NCBI GenBank assembly: GCA_011046055.1
Contig: DSBN01000348.1
Span: 1-6,936, forward strand
Direction: 5' to 3'
DNA length: 6,936 nt
Source of the DNA: Sediminispirochaeta sp.
GTDB lineage: Bacteria > Spirochaetota > Spirochaetia > DSM-16054 > Sediminispirochaetaceae
Shown here: piece by piece, positions 1 to 6,519 of the stretch
Position numbering within the stretch: position 1 is the first letter of the stretch
How the letters are laid out: every line of letters begins with the position of its first letter
Notes under the pieces: generated by a model
Seen by the model: only the letters and a program-made list of their open reading frames with translations
What the model was told of the DNA's origin: nothing
Databases searched by the model: none
Program-made: the position numbers and the translations under genes

Positions 1-9
1 ATCTATTAG

Positions 10-15
10 TATAAA
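10..15 (+). promoter_or_regulatory. Possible -10 box of the cfpA promoter
   Basis: TATAAA lies about 34 bases before the cfpA start and matches the sigma-70 -10 consensus at five of six positions. A matching -35 box would fall before the window, so it cannot be tested. The leader from here to the start codon is short, AT-rich and holds no other obvious element. Confidence 0.25.
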
Positions 16-48
16 AGTAAAGACAATGAGGATACAAAGGAGAGTACT

Positions 49-2115
49 ATGGGAAGCATAGATTTACCAAAAAGTCCGATGGTGTTCCACCCGACTAAAC
101 GGAGCGCTGTTGGTTCTCGCAATTCACTGGCACAAGAAAGCAGGGATCAGCAAGCTGAAGTTGATCGTCTGCTCGAGGAAGAAGTCGATAAGGTAATGAA
201 TCATGTCACCGCCAAACTTCCCCCAGATGTGCTCGAGCGATTGGATGTCATGGGTGGTCTGAAGGAGAAGCTCTACAACTACTTCAACCAGAACTACCAA
301 AACATGTTCAACCGTTACATTGTCACCTCTGAAGACGAGATGCTCAAAAAGGTGCGCAACTTCATCGACCGCGAGGAGATGAAAGTAACCAGCCGTTATA
401 CCCCCAAGGAGATCTCTTCGCTTCTCGACGAAGTGGGTGGAATGGATCGATTCAACACCGGCGAGATTGAGAAGTCCATTGTCAACATGTACGGCCACCT
501 GCAGGGGCATATTCAAAGAGGGGTCAACGATCTGGAGAACTTGACCAACTCGCTGCTCCGACAGAAAACCGATGTGGGCGCCTTTATCCGTGGTGAAAAC
601 GCCTATTCGGTGGTCAAGTGTTCTTTCAAGGACAATATTTACAAGCCCAAGACCGTCAGCGACGTCAAGCTGTCGGTGAACATTCTGGATTCCGAGCTGA
701 TCAGCCCGATATTTCACTACCAGGCTACCGTCGAATACATCATCAAGGACCTGCTCTCCAAGCATATAATGGACATCATCGATAAAGAAATCGAGGATAT
801 TAAGGACCAGCATATCGAAGAGGGCAAGGAAGAGATGAGCGACAGCGAGATCATCTTCGAGAAAATGAAGCTGGTAGAGAAACATACCGACGACAACAAG
901 GAAGATCCCAACTCAAAGCGCTACGCCATCATGGGCAAACGTCTGATGGACAGAGTGGAAGGGCTCCGGGCGGAAATCGACCCGGAAGAGTTCGACTCCC
1001 TGAATATTCGTGAGAACCTCAAAAAGATCATCGATCTGGAAAACATACGAAATCGCGGTTTCAACACCGCCATCAACAGCATCACCAGTATTCTGGACAC
1101 CTCCAAAATGGGCTATCAGTACATCGAAAACCTCAAGAACGCCCGTGAGCTGGTCATTCGTGAGTACGAAGACAACAACTACCGGGAGCTTCCGGATGAG
1201 CGCTACGCGATTATCCTCAAGTACTACGACAACGCACAGCTCATCGAGGAGCGGAAGGCCTACGACGTGCAGGTCAAGTCTTTCGAGGTCGAGGTACAGC
1301 ACATCTGGGACGTACTGGAGATGGTCTACGAGGACAAAAAGCTCTTCAAACGGATCACCGACTACAAAGACCTGGCCAAGGTCTACAAGAACAAGATCCG
1401 ACGCAAGATCAAAGATAAGACCGGAGATCCGCTCTACGAAGACATCGACAAGGTATGGGACGAGATCTCCTTCGTCCAACCGGCGGAGACACAGGTCGAG
1501 AAAATGAACCGCACCTACGTCTTCGACAAGACGAAGCTGGGCAAGAAGCTCAACATGATCCGGGAGAAGCTGCAAACCATGTACGGCTATCGCTACCCGG
1601 TACAGCGAAGGGTTATGGAAGATCGGCTGCAGTTCCTCCAGGAGGAGTTCAACCGCTTTGACTATATTATCAACCCCTATCACATCCAACCGGGACTTTT
1701 GCTGGACGTGGACATCACCTCGATCAAAAGAAAGAAGGCTACCCTCGACGGAATGGCCAATGTTCTGAACGAGTTCTTGCACGGGGTTTCAAAGGGATTC
1801 CAGGACGCGGCTTTCGCCTCCTTCTCCCGCCGCCGATCGACAGTCAGGGACGATATCGATCAGCACTTCTCCAGTGACCTGCTTGCTCCGGAAGCCAGTG
1901 CCGAGGAAGGCAGCTCGGCCAAAGGACAGGGCTACCTGGACATGCTCAACTCATCCTCCGAGGGAGCCGAAGCTTCGGACTCTTCCACGGTGGTGAAGGG
2001 CAGCAAATCCAAAAAGAGCGGAACAACAAAGTCCACCAGTACCAAGGGCAAGTCAACCGGAAAAAAACGGGGACGACTCAAGAAAGACAAGGGTGACGGA
2101 ATGAAGTCACTGTAA
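49..2115 (+). CDS. cfpA: Cytoplasmic filament protein A (CfpA)
   Basis: This 688-residue protein is recognised as CfpA, the subunit of the cytoplasmic filament ribbon that runs along the inner face of the spirochaete inner membrane under the flagella; in treponemes its loss disturbs cell division and chromosome segregation. Recognition rests on overall sequence, including the N-terminal [10 protein letters not shown] stretch (9-18), the [19 protein letters not shown] region (57-75) and the [18 protein letters not shown] region (351-368). The length is close to the roughly 680 residues I recall for treponemal CfpA. The protein is highly charged and mostly helical, with coiled-coil-like heptads around 30-50, 225-310 and 395-455. 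It has no signal peptide or membrane segment and only one cysteine (191). Residues 607-648 are Ser/Ala/Glu-rich, and 650-688 form a Lys/Ser/Thr-rich basic tail. The ATG is set by AGGAG at 38-42 with a 6-base spacer. A terminator follows at once, so the gene is probably monocistronic at its 3' side. Confidence 0.9.
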   Translation: MGSIDLPKSPMVFHPTKRSAVGSRNSLAQESRDQQAEVDRLLEEEVDKVMNHVTAKLPPDVLERLDVMGGLKEKLYNYFNQNYQNMFNRYIVTSEDEMLKKVRNFIDREEMKVTSRYTPKEISSLLDEVGGMDRFNTGEIEKSIVNMYGHLQGHIQRGVNDLENLTNSLLRQKTDVGAFIRGENAYSVVKCSFKDNIYKPKTVSDVKLSVNILDSELISPIFHYQATVEYIIKDLLSKHIMDIIDKEIEDIKDQHIEEGKEEMSDSEIIFEKMKLVEKHTDDNKEDPNSKRYAIMGKRLMDRVEGLRAEIDPEEFDSLNIRENLKKIIDLENIRNRGFNTAINSITSILDTSKMGYQYIENLKNARELVIREYEDNNYRELPDERYAIILKYYDNAQLIEERKAYDVQVKSFEVEVQHIWDVLEMVYEDKKLFKRITDYKDLAKVYKNKIRRKIKDKTGDPLYEDIDKVWDEISFVQPAETQVEKMNRTYVFDKTKLGKKLNMIREKLQTMYGYRYPVQRRVMEDRLQFLQEEFNRFDYIINPYHIQPGLLLDVDITSIKRKKATLDGMANVLNEFLHGVSKGFQDAAFASFSRRRSTVRDDIDQHFSSDLLAPEASAEEGSSAKGQGYLDMLNSSSEGAEASDSSTVVKGSKSKKSGTTKSTSTKGKSTGKKRGRLKKDKGDGMKSL

Positions 2116-2118
2116 AAT

Positions 2119-2150
2119 AAAGATGCCCCCTTCACGGGGGCTTCTTTTTT
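2119..2150 (+). terminator. Intrinsic terminator of cfpA
   Basis: A perfect 6-bp GCCCCC/GGGGGC stem (2125-2130 with 2136-2141) encloses a TTCAC loop. After one T-T mismatch, the stem continues as an A/T-rich lower part pairing 2119-2123 with 2143-2147. A run of six T residues ends at 2150. The hairpin starts only 3 bases after the cfpA stop codon, so cfpA and the next gene are probably separate transcription units. Confidence 0.9.
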
Positions 2151-2168
2151 ATCATGTGCATTTTGGGA

Positions 2169-2182
2169 ACAACAATTGTTGT
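2169..2182. promoter_or_regulatory. Perfect 14-bp palindrome, possible operator
   Basis: ACAACAATTGTTGT is a perfect inverted repeat with no loop, a form typical of a DNA site for a dimeric regulator rather than an RNA hairpin. It lies 60 bases before the start of the acidic-protein gene, in the only gap that could carry the promoter of the two-gene unit. Its right end overlaps TTGTCA (2179-2184), a fair -35 match. However, no good -10 box lies 16-18 bases further on; TAGTAT (2214-2219) is too far away for that -35. The promoter is therefore not resolved, and the role of the palindrome is inference. Confidence 0.4.
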
Positions 2183-2241
2183 CAAATTGGGACGTGTGAA
2201 ATAGGGAATTTTGTAGTATGATGAATTAAAGTGAGGTAGAT

Positions 2242-3225
2242 ATGGATACAAATTTCATGTTTGAACATTTAGCGGAAAAAGAGGGATTCAACAGCTCCCT
2301 CAAGCACTTTCGTAGCGTTACCGAGGTGCTAGAGTATATTGAAGAGGGGTACAACTTCGCGGATGTGCTGAACAAACTGCTCGATACCAAAGAGATAAGT
2401 CAAGCACAAGTGGTGCCCGCGGTATTTGCGCTTCTCCATGATAAGTACGCTTACTACTATCGATCCCACAATATGAGCCTTACGCTCACGGACTTCAGCA
2501 AAATACTGAAAGAGGTCCCTCGGTGGAAGGCGGTGGACATAGTGCTGGTCTACTACCACCCCGACCTGGGGGCGCAGCTGATCAACCCAAAGAACCCCGA
2601 ACATTTTGAAAATCTCCACGGGCTCAAGGAGAACGAACTGATCACCATCTACGTCGGTACCCCTTATGAACAAGAGGTCCAAAAAGAGGCGGAGACGGCG
2701 ATCAAGACCTTGGTGAAATATCTCGAAGGCAAAAGCGCCAAAAGCCCCGAATCGCTGCTCAAAGGCAAGTGTGCCTACAAGTATTTCGAATACGAGGCTG
2801 AAGAAGAGGAGACCGAGGAAGAGGAGCAGGAAGAGATGGAAGAAGAGGAAGAGGAGCAGGAGCCTCCCGCCGTCAGCAGCACCGCTCCCAAAAAGCGGAG
2901 AATGACACCGTTCTACTCCATCCCCGTGACCAACGAACTTTTTCACAATGGAAACGTAGAAGCTTGGAAGAAGATAATCCAGAGCTACAAAACCAAGCAC
3001 CCGGAACTGGAAGTCTACATCTACTACGACGGCGAGCGTATTCATGATATTCACTCGCTTTTCAAGTGGGGCAAGGTCAAGCACGGGAGTACCATTTTGA
3101 TCGCCATTGCTGGAGAGGATATACAGGATGTGGCCAAACTGCAGCGATATCTACGACAGGGCGCAAGTCCTCAGTTCGAGGCTTTTCTGAAGTTCCCGGT
3201 CAACACAATACTGAATCTTTTCTGA
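2242..3225 (+). CDS. Acidic two-domain spirochaete protein, function unknown (probable TP0747 counterpart)
   Basis: This 327-residue cytoplasmic protein has no signal peptide or membrane segment and no catalytic motif that I recognise. Three parts are visible. An N-terminal region (about 1-178) is followed by a very acidic Glu-rich linker (183-207) with a short basic KKRR at 217-220. A C-terminal domain (about 221-327) includes NELFHNGNVEAWKK (231-244) and LFKWGKVKHGS (273-283). The second half of the N-terminal region and the C-terminal domain share a pattern: a strand ending in VYY or IYY, a second hydrophobic strand ending in Gly, then a helix with a KYL/RYL motif, an SP pair and an LK pair. 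This suggests two copies of one fold. The ATG has GAGG 5 bases upstream. The gene sits 10 bases before the PPDK-like gene and is surely co-transcribed with it. The position between cfpA and a PPDK gene matches what I recall for TP0747 of T. pallidum. A role as a partner of the PPDK-like protein is inference. Confidence 0.85.
   Translation: MDTNFMFEHLAEKEGFNSSLKHFRSVTEVLEYIEEGYNFADVLNKLLDTKEISQAQVVPAVFALLHDKYAYYYRSHNMSLTLTDFSKILKEVPRWKAVDIVLVYYHPDLGAQLINPKNPEHFENLHGLKENELITIYVGTPYEQEVQKEAETAIKTLVKYLEGKSAKSPESLLKGKCAYKYFEYEAEEEETEEEEQEEMEEEEEEQEPPAVSSTAPKKRRMTPFYSIPVTNELFHNGNVEAWKKIIQSYKTKHPELEVYIYYDGERIHDIHSLFKWGKVKHGSTILIAIAGEDIQDVAKLQRYLRQGASPQFEAFLKFPVNTILNLF
2800..2862 (+). repeat. Purine-rich tract with a 16-bp direct repeat inside the acidic linker
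   Basis: These 63 bases hold only five pyrimidines on the + strand (2813, 2814, 2827, 2837, 2857). Within them, GAGGAAGAGGAGCAGG occurs twice without mismatch, at 2815-2830 and 2845-2860. The copies are exactly 30 bases apart, so the reading frame is kept. The tract encodes the Glu-rich linker of the acidic protein. It probably grew by in-frame duplication or slippage. Confidence 0.7.
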
Positions 3226-3230
3226 GGTGA
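3224..3230 (+). promoter_or_regulatory. Shine-Dalgarno site that decides the start of the PPDK-like gene
   Basis: GAGGTGA overlaps the last two bases of the upstream TGA stop codon and stands 5 bases before the ATG at 3236. A GTG at 3227 is in the same frame and would add three residues, but it lies inside this SD and has no SD of its own at a usable distance. The ATG is therefore preferred. The overlap of stop and SD points to translational coupling of the two genes. Confidence 0.75.
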
Positions 3231-3235
3231 TAATA

Positions 3236-5872
3236 ATGGATAATGCGATACATTTTTTTAGTAGAAATAATTATGTGAAAAATAAAAAGGTATGGGAGCG
3301 GTTCGGAATTCGAGGCAAGCAAGCGATGGAGTTTGCCGAACTAGATTTGCCAATCGTGCCGGGGTTTATTCTCGACTCCAGCATTGCCGCTCATCTGGAT
3401 GCGCATGATATCGATGACAAGTTGCGGGAGCATATCAAGAAATGCGAGACGGAGACTGGAAAAAGGTTCAACGATTCTCAAAATCCGCTCCTCTTGAAGG
3501 TGGTTATCAGCCCCAACCTGGCGATTGTGCACTATCCGACTCTGCACAACTTCGGACTCACCGATGCTACTCTACCCGGTTTTATCGATTACGTGGACGA
3601 GCACTTCGGGCACCATGAACTTCTCTTTTTGATTCACGGGCTATTTCAGGTGGAGAGAAAAATAGCCCAGATCGAGGAGAACCACAAGCAGGTAAAACTC
3701 TACGAGGAGAAGATCTCCGATCTGGATTCGGTTCTCAACGGCAACGCCTCCTTGGACGTCCTCAAAAAGAAAATCTCCGCTCTAAGGCCGCTTCTGCCGG
3801 AAAACTTTTTCTCCGACGCCTACGAGCAGCTGAGCTACTGCCTCATGCGAATAAGCACGCTGCTGAATATCGATGAGCTGGACAACGAGGACGCGGCGCT
3901 GATCATTCAGCCGATGGTCTACGGCAACTACGGCAGCGACAGCGGAAGCGGCGAGTTCGTTACCCGAGATCCGGTGACCGGCGACGGCGAGATATACGGC
4001 TGGTACTTCCCGGATACCTTCGACGTGGAGGGACGGAAGCGACAGGACGTCCTCTCGCTGGCTCCAAAAAATCTGCAGGAGCTGCGGAAGACCGCCCGAA
4101 ACGTGGAGGACCATTTTTGCGAGATACGCAGCATCCGCTTCACCATTGAAAACAAGAAGCTATGGTTTGTTGACCAGCACCCGCTGCTCAACAAATCAAC
4201 CCAGGCGGATATTCGTCTGCTTTTGGACCTGCACTCGCGCAAAGTGATCGATGATAATGAACTGATACAGGGCATCAAACCGGAACAGCTCAACGAGATA
4301 CTGCATCCCATTATTCAGCCCAAATCGGTCGAAAAGCTGAGCTCCGTCATGGGAGGAGTATCGGGTGCCCCGGGCGCGGCGATTGGGAGGGTCTATTTCT
4401 CCACGGACAAGCTTCTGGAGGCCCATCGTAACGCCCTACAGCAGGGAGAGGATACTCGGATGATCCTCTGCATGCCCTCGACCTTCGCCGAGGACGTGAA
4501 GGCCATCGAGGTAGCCAAAGGGGTCCTCTCCTCCGAGGGGGGATATTCGGCCCACGCTTCGGTAGTCGCCCGACAGTATGGGAAGGTATCCTTGGTTCAG
4601 CCGGAACTGCAGTTCCAGAGCAGCAGTGTCAAAATCGGCAAACACAGCATCAAGGAAGGAGACCTCATCACCCTGGAGGTGCCCCATTACGGAGATCCGC
4701 GAGTTTACTTCGGGGAAGCCGAGCTCATCGAACCAGACCCGTCCGAATCGGGGCTTCTGGATTTTATCGGGGTGGTGAAAAAGCAGATCGACGATTTTCA
4801 CGTCAGGGTCAACGCCGATACAGAACGAGATTCAAAGCTGGCCGTTCAGTTCGGAGCCGAGGGCATCGGGTTGTGCCGTACCGAACACATGTTCTTCAAA
4901 GAAGACCGGATCAACGTATTTCGGCAGATGATACTCGCCGAGGATCTGGAGACCCGGAACAAGGTCCTCAAAGAGCTCAAAAAGATGCAGCAGGACGATT
5001 TCTACCGGATCTTCAAGGCCATGGACGGCAAAGAGGTGACCATACGGCTCTTGGACGCACCGCTGCACGAGTTCTTACCCCACAACAAAGAGCAGAGCAA
5101 GGCGCTGGTCGCTTATCTGCAGAACACAGCGGGACTCAAAGATATCAACGGGAAGAAGGTGCAAGCCAAGACCGAAGCTCTGCAGGAATTTAACCCTATG
5201 CTCGGACATCGTGGCTGTCGGATCGCCGTCTCCTATCCGGAGATCTACCAGATGCAGGTCGAAGCGATCTTCGAGGCGGCCTTCAAGGCTCGCAAAGAGG
5301 GGATCAAGGTCTTGCCGGAGATAATGATTCCTCTGATCATGAACTCCGACGAGTTGAAGCTGATCAGATACGGCAAGCGGATCGAGGGCCAGACCTATCC
5401 GGGGCTGTCAAAAATAGAAGCAGGGGTACGTCAGAGGCTCAAAGAAAAGAAGCCGATGGAACACCGCTTCGGAACGATGATCGAACTGCCCGTCGCCGCC
5501 CTGGCCGCCGGCGAGATCGCCCGTTACGCCGAGTTCTTCTCTTTCGGGACCAACGACCTCACCCAGACCACTATCGGCCTCTCCCGGGATGATTATACCT
5601 CTTTTATGCCTGATTACACGCTGTTTGACATCATCGGCGGAAATCCGTTTCAACTGCTGGATCAGCACGTCCAAGAACTGATAGGTATGGCCGTGCGACG
5701 GGGAAAAATGACCAGGCCCGGTCTGAGTACCGGTCTCTGCGGTGAACACGGGGCAATACCTCAGAATATCCGCTTCTGTATGGACGCGGGGCTCGACTAT
5801 GTATCTTGCTCGGTCTATTCGGTCCCCATCGCCCTGCTGGCGGTGGCCCAAGAACAACTAAAAAAACGTTAA
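3236..5872 (+). CDS. ppdK: Pyruvate phosphate dikinase family protein with a degenerate ATP-binding domain
   Basis: This 878-residue protein has the full PPDK layout. PPDK interconverts ATP, phosphate and pyruvate with AMP, pyrophosphate and PEP, passing the phosphoryl group through a histidine. The swivelling domain (about 368-495) keeps GAPGAAIGRV (377-386) and the phosphohistidine His440 in GGYSAHASVVAR. The C-terminal barrel (about 515-878) keeps GLCRTEHMFF (545-554), IRLLDAPLHEFLP (603-615), NPMLGHRGCR (653-662), MIELP (748-752), FGTNDLTQ (770-777) and GLCGEHG (833-839) with the catalytic cysteine 835. These are the PEP/pyruvate and magnesium residues. The N-terminal ATP-grasp region (about 15-315) still shows PMVYGNYGSDSGSG (226-239) and RFTIENKKLWF (301-311). 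However, residues aligned to C. symbiosum Lys22, Arg92, Asp321, Glu323, Gln335 and Arg337 are here Arg26, Val90, Ser299, Arg301, Asp313 and His315. The usual SMPGMMDT and NAQGEDVV motifs are also lost. The barrel is slightly longer than usual, by about 18 residues between Arg604 and Glu750. Family membership is certain; full dikinase activity is doubtful. It follows the acidic-protein gene with stop/SD overlap, and a terminator follows it. Confidence 0.9.
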   Translation: MDNAIHFFSRNNYVKNKKVWERFGIRGKQAMEFAELDLPIVPGFILDSSIAAHLDAHDIDDKLREHIKKCETETGKRFNDSQNPLLLKVVISPNLAIVHYPTLHNFGLTDATLPGFIDYVDEHFGHHELLFLIHGLFQVERKIAQIEENHKQVKLYEEKISDLDSVLNGNASLDVLKKKISALRPLLPENFFSDAYEQLSYCLMRISTLLNIDELDNEDAALIIQPMVYGNYGSDSGSGEFVTRDPVTGDGEIYGWYFPDTFDVEGRKRQDVLSLAPKNLQELRKTARNVEDHFCEIRSIRFTIENKKLWFVDQHPLLNKSTQADIRLLLDLHSRKVIDDNELIQGIKPEQLNEILHPIIQPKSVEKLSSVMGGVSGAPGAAIGRVYFSTDKLLEAHRNALQQGEDTRMILCMPSTFAEDVKAIEVAKGVLSSEGGYSAHASVVARQYGKVSLVQPELQFQSSSVKIGKHSIKEGDLITLEVPHYGDPRVYFGEAELIEPDPSESGLLDFIGVVKKQIDDFHVRVNADTERDSKLAVQFGAEGIGLCRTEHMFFKEDRINVFRQMILAEDLETRNKVLKELKKMQQDDFYRIFKAMDGKEVTIRLLDAPLHEFLPHNKEQSKALVAYLQNTAGLKDINGKKVQAKTEALQEFNPMLGHRGCRIAVSYPEIYQMQVEAIFEAAFKARKEGIKVLPEIMIPLIMNSDELKLIRYGKRIEGQTYPGLSKIEAGVRQRLKEKKPMEHRFGTMIELPVAALAAGEIARYAEFFSFGTNDLTQTTIGLSRDDYTSFMPDYTLFDIIGGNPFQLLDQHVQELIGMAVRRGKMTRPGLSTGLCGEHGAIPQNIRFCMDAGLDYVSCSVYSVPIALLAVAQEQLKKR

Positions 5873-5879
5873 AAGTAGC

Positions 5880-5912
5880 CGGGGCTCCCTATTCGCTGGG
5901 GAGCCCCGTTTT
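5880..5912. terminator. Bidirectional intrinsic terminator between convergent genes
   Basis: A perfect 10-bp stem pairs CGGGGCTCCC (5880-5889) with GGGAGCCCCG (5899-5908) around a 9-base loop. TTTT follows on the + strand. Read on the minus strand, the stem is followed by CTACTTTT and further T-rich bases that overlap the end of the PPDK-like gene. It starts 8 bases after that gene's stop and lies 15 bases beyond the stop of the minus-strand gene, so it can serve both. The + strand T run is short, so the minus direction may be just as efficient. Confidence 0.85.
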
Positions 5913-5923
5913 CGAAAAAGGTG

Positions 5924-6469
5924 CTACCAAAGACCGAATTTCTTGACCCCGTTTATCACCAGCTCCGCGGCTTTTCGGGCGTCGGAACGGGGGATGTTGG
6001 TCTCTTTGTTGAGGGTTTCCTGAAAAAAGTAGTGCAGGGTATCCATCACCTCATCGGTGTGATAAAAAATGAGAGAAAAATTGACACCCGTCGGTTTGAG
6101 AATGGTAAAAGAACCGTATGAAACAATCGGTTCCTTGCTGACCATGACCCGGGTTTGGTTCTTTGCCGTGTAGACATCGAGTTCGGAAAATCTATGGGGA
6201 ATCTGCAATTTTGTATCCCGGCGGAATGGCTCGACGAATTTCTGGGGAAAGGTTCCCGGTTCGACCAGGATGTAGAGTTTGTTGCCGTCGGTTTCGAAGG
6301 TCAAGCCCTCCTCAGCGAGGTAGAGGTTTTTTACGTTGGCATACGATACCACCTCATAAATCGCGTAGGCCGAGGTCTCTTGGAAAAAAGATGAGACGAT
6401 GAAACCCTCCTCCTTTGGCAACTTTCCTTGGGAATAAGCTTGAAATAGATCGAGTGCTTTTGGTGCCAT
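5924..6469 (-). CDS. Conserved-looking hypothetical protein, 181 residues
   Basis: I do not recognise this protein. It has no signal peptide, membrane segment or cysteine, so it should be soluble and cytoplasmic. The first 30 residues look helical. The middle (about 45-135) alternates short hydrophobic strands with turns, for example LTFETDGNKLYILVE (56-70) and PIVSYGSFTILKPTGVNFSL (114-133). The end (about 138-178) is helical with DARKAAELVINGVKKF (163-178). The look is that of a small alpha-beta domain; a ligand-binding or regulatory role is possible but unsupported. It is a real gene because it has an AAAGGAG SD (6476-6482) 6 bases before the ATG, a good promoter upstream and a terminator downstream. 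Two + strand reading frames of 79 codons lie opposite it and lack these signals. It is convergent with the PPDK-like gene and lies 46 bases after the TPR gene on the same strand. Confidence 0.85.
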   Translation of the reverse strand: MAPKALDLFQAYSQGKLPKEEGFIVSSFFQETSAYAIYEVVSYANVKNLYLAEEGLTFETDGNKLYILVEPGTFPQKFVEPFRRDTKLQIPHRFSELDVYTAKNQTRVMVSKEPIVSYGSFTILKPTGVNFSLIFYHTDEVMDTLHYFFQETLNKETNIPRSDARKAAELVINGVKKFGLW

Positions 6470-6484
6470 TGTTTACTCCTTTCT

Positions 6485-6500
6485 TAGTACAATTATACTA
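6485..6500. promoter_or_regulatory. Near-perfect 16-bp dyad over the -10 box, possible operator
   Basis: TAGTACAATTATACTA is symmetric except for one mismatched pair (6490 with 6495). The arms are TAGTA and TACTA. It covers the whole -10 box of the minus-strand promoter, so a bound protein would block transcription of the 181-residue gene. AT-rich promoter DNA can give such symmetry by chance, so regulation is inference. Confidence 0.3.
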
Positions 6501-6519
6501 GGGAATACAATTCATTCAA
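6492..6519 (-). promoter_or_regulatory. Sigma-70-type promoter of the 181-residue gene
   Basis: On the minus strand, TTGAAT (6514-6519) and a perfect TATAAT (6492-6497) are 16 bases apart. The -35 box matches the consensus at four of six positions and overlaps the TGA stop of the upstream TPR gene. The -10 box stands about 22 bases before the start codon, leaving a very short leader that still holds the SD. The gene can therefore be transcribed apart from the TPR gene, although read-through is possible because no terminator separates them. Confidence 0.7.

Noticed and set aside
124..1782. Two long minus-strand open frames (124-885 and 913-1782) opposite cfpA
   Set aside because: They lie in the same antisense frame and are explained by cfpA codon use, which rarely puts stop triplets there. 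They have no SD sites and no recognisable domains, and cfpA on the other strand is a clear conserved gene.
1996..2112. Basic tail of CfpA as a separate fused histone-like gene
   Set aside because: It is too short and low in complexity, is continuous with CfpA, and has no internal start with an SD.
2179..2222. Complete sigma-70 promoter for the two-gene unit
   Set aside because: TTGTCA (2179-2184) has no fair -10 box at 16-18 bases; TAGTAT (2214-2219) and TATGAT (2217-2222) have no fair -35 box at the right distance. Only the palindrome is reported.
2329..3084. Minus-strand open frame of 251 codons opposite the acidic-protein gene
   Set aside because: Its Leu/Phe-rich stretch is only the antisense reading of the Glu-rich linker. 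No SD or promoter supports it.
3227..3235. GTG at 3227 as the start of the PPDK-like gene
   Set aside because: It lies inside the SD that serves the ATG at 3236 and has no SD of its own. The three extra residues match no family feature.
5408..5857. Minus-strand open frame of 149 codons opposite the end of the PPDK-like gene
   Set aside because: It is the antisense of the most conserved part of the PPDK barrel, has no SD, and would be transcribed through the shared terminator.
2202..6506. Shared TAGGGAAT octamer in both promoter regions (2202-2209 and 6499-6506)
   Set aside because: Relative to the genes the two copies point in opposite directions, and one shared 8-mer between AT-rich gaps can arise by chance.
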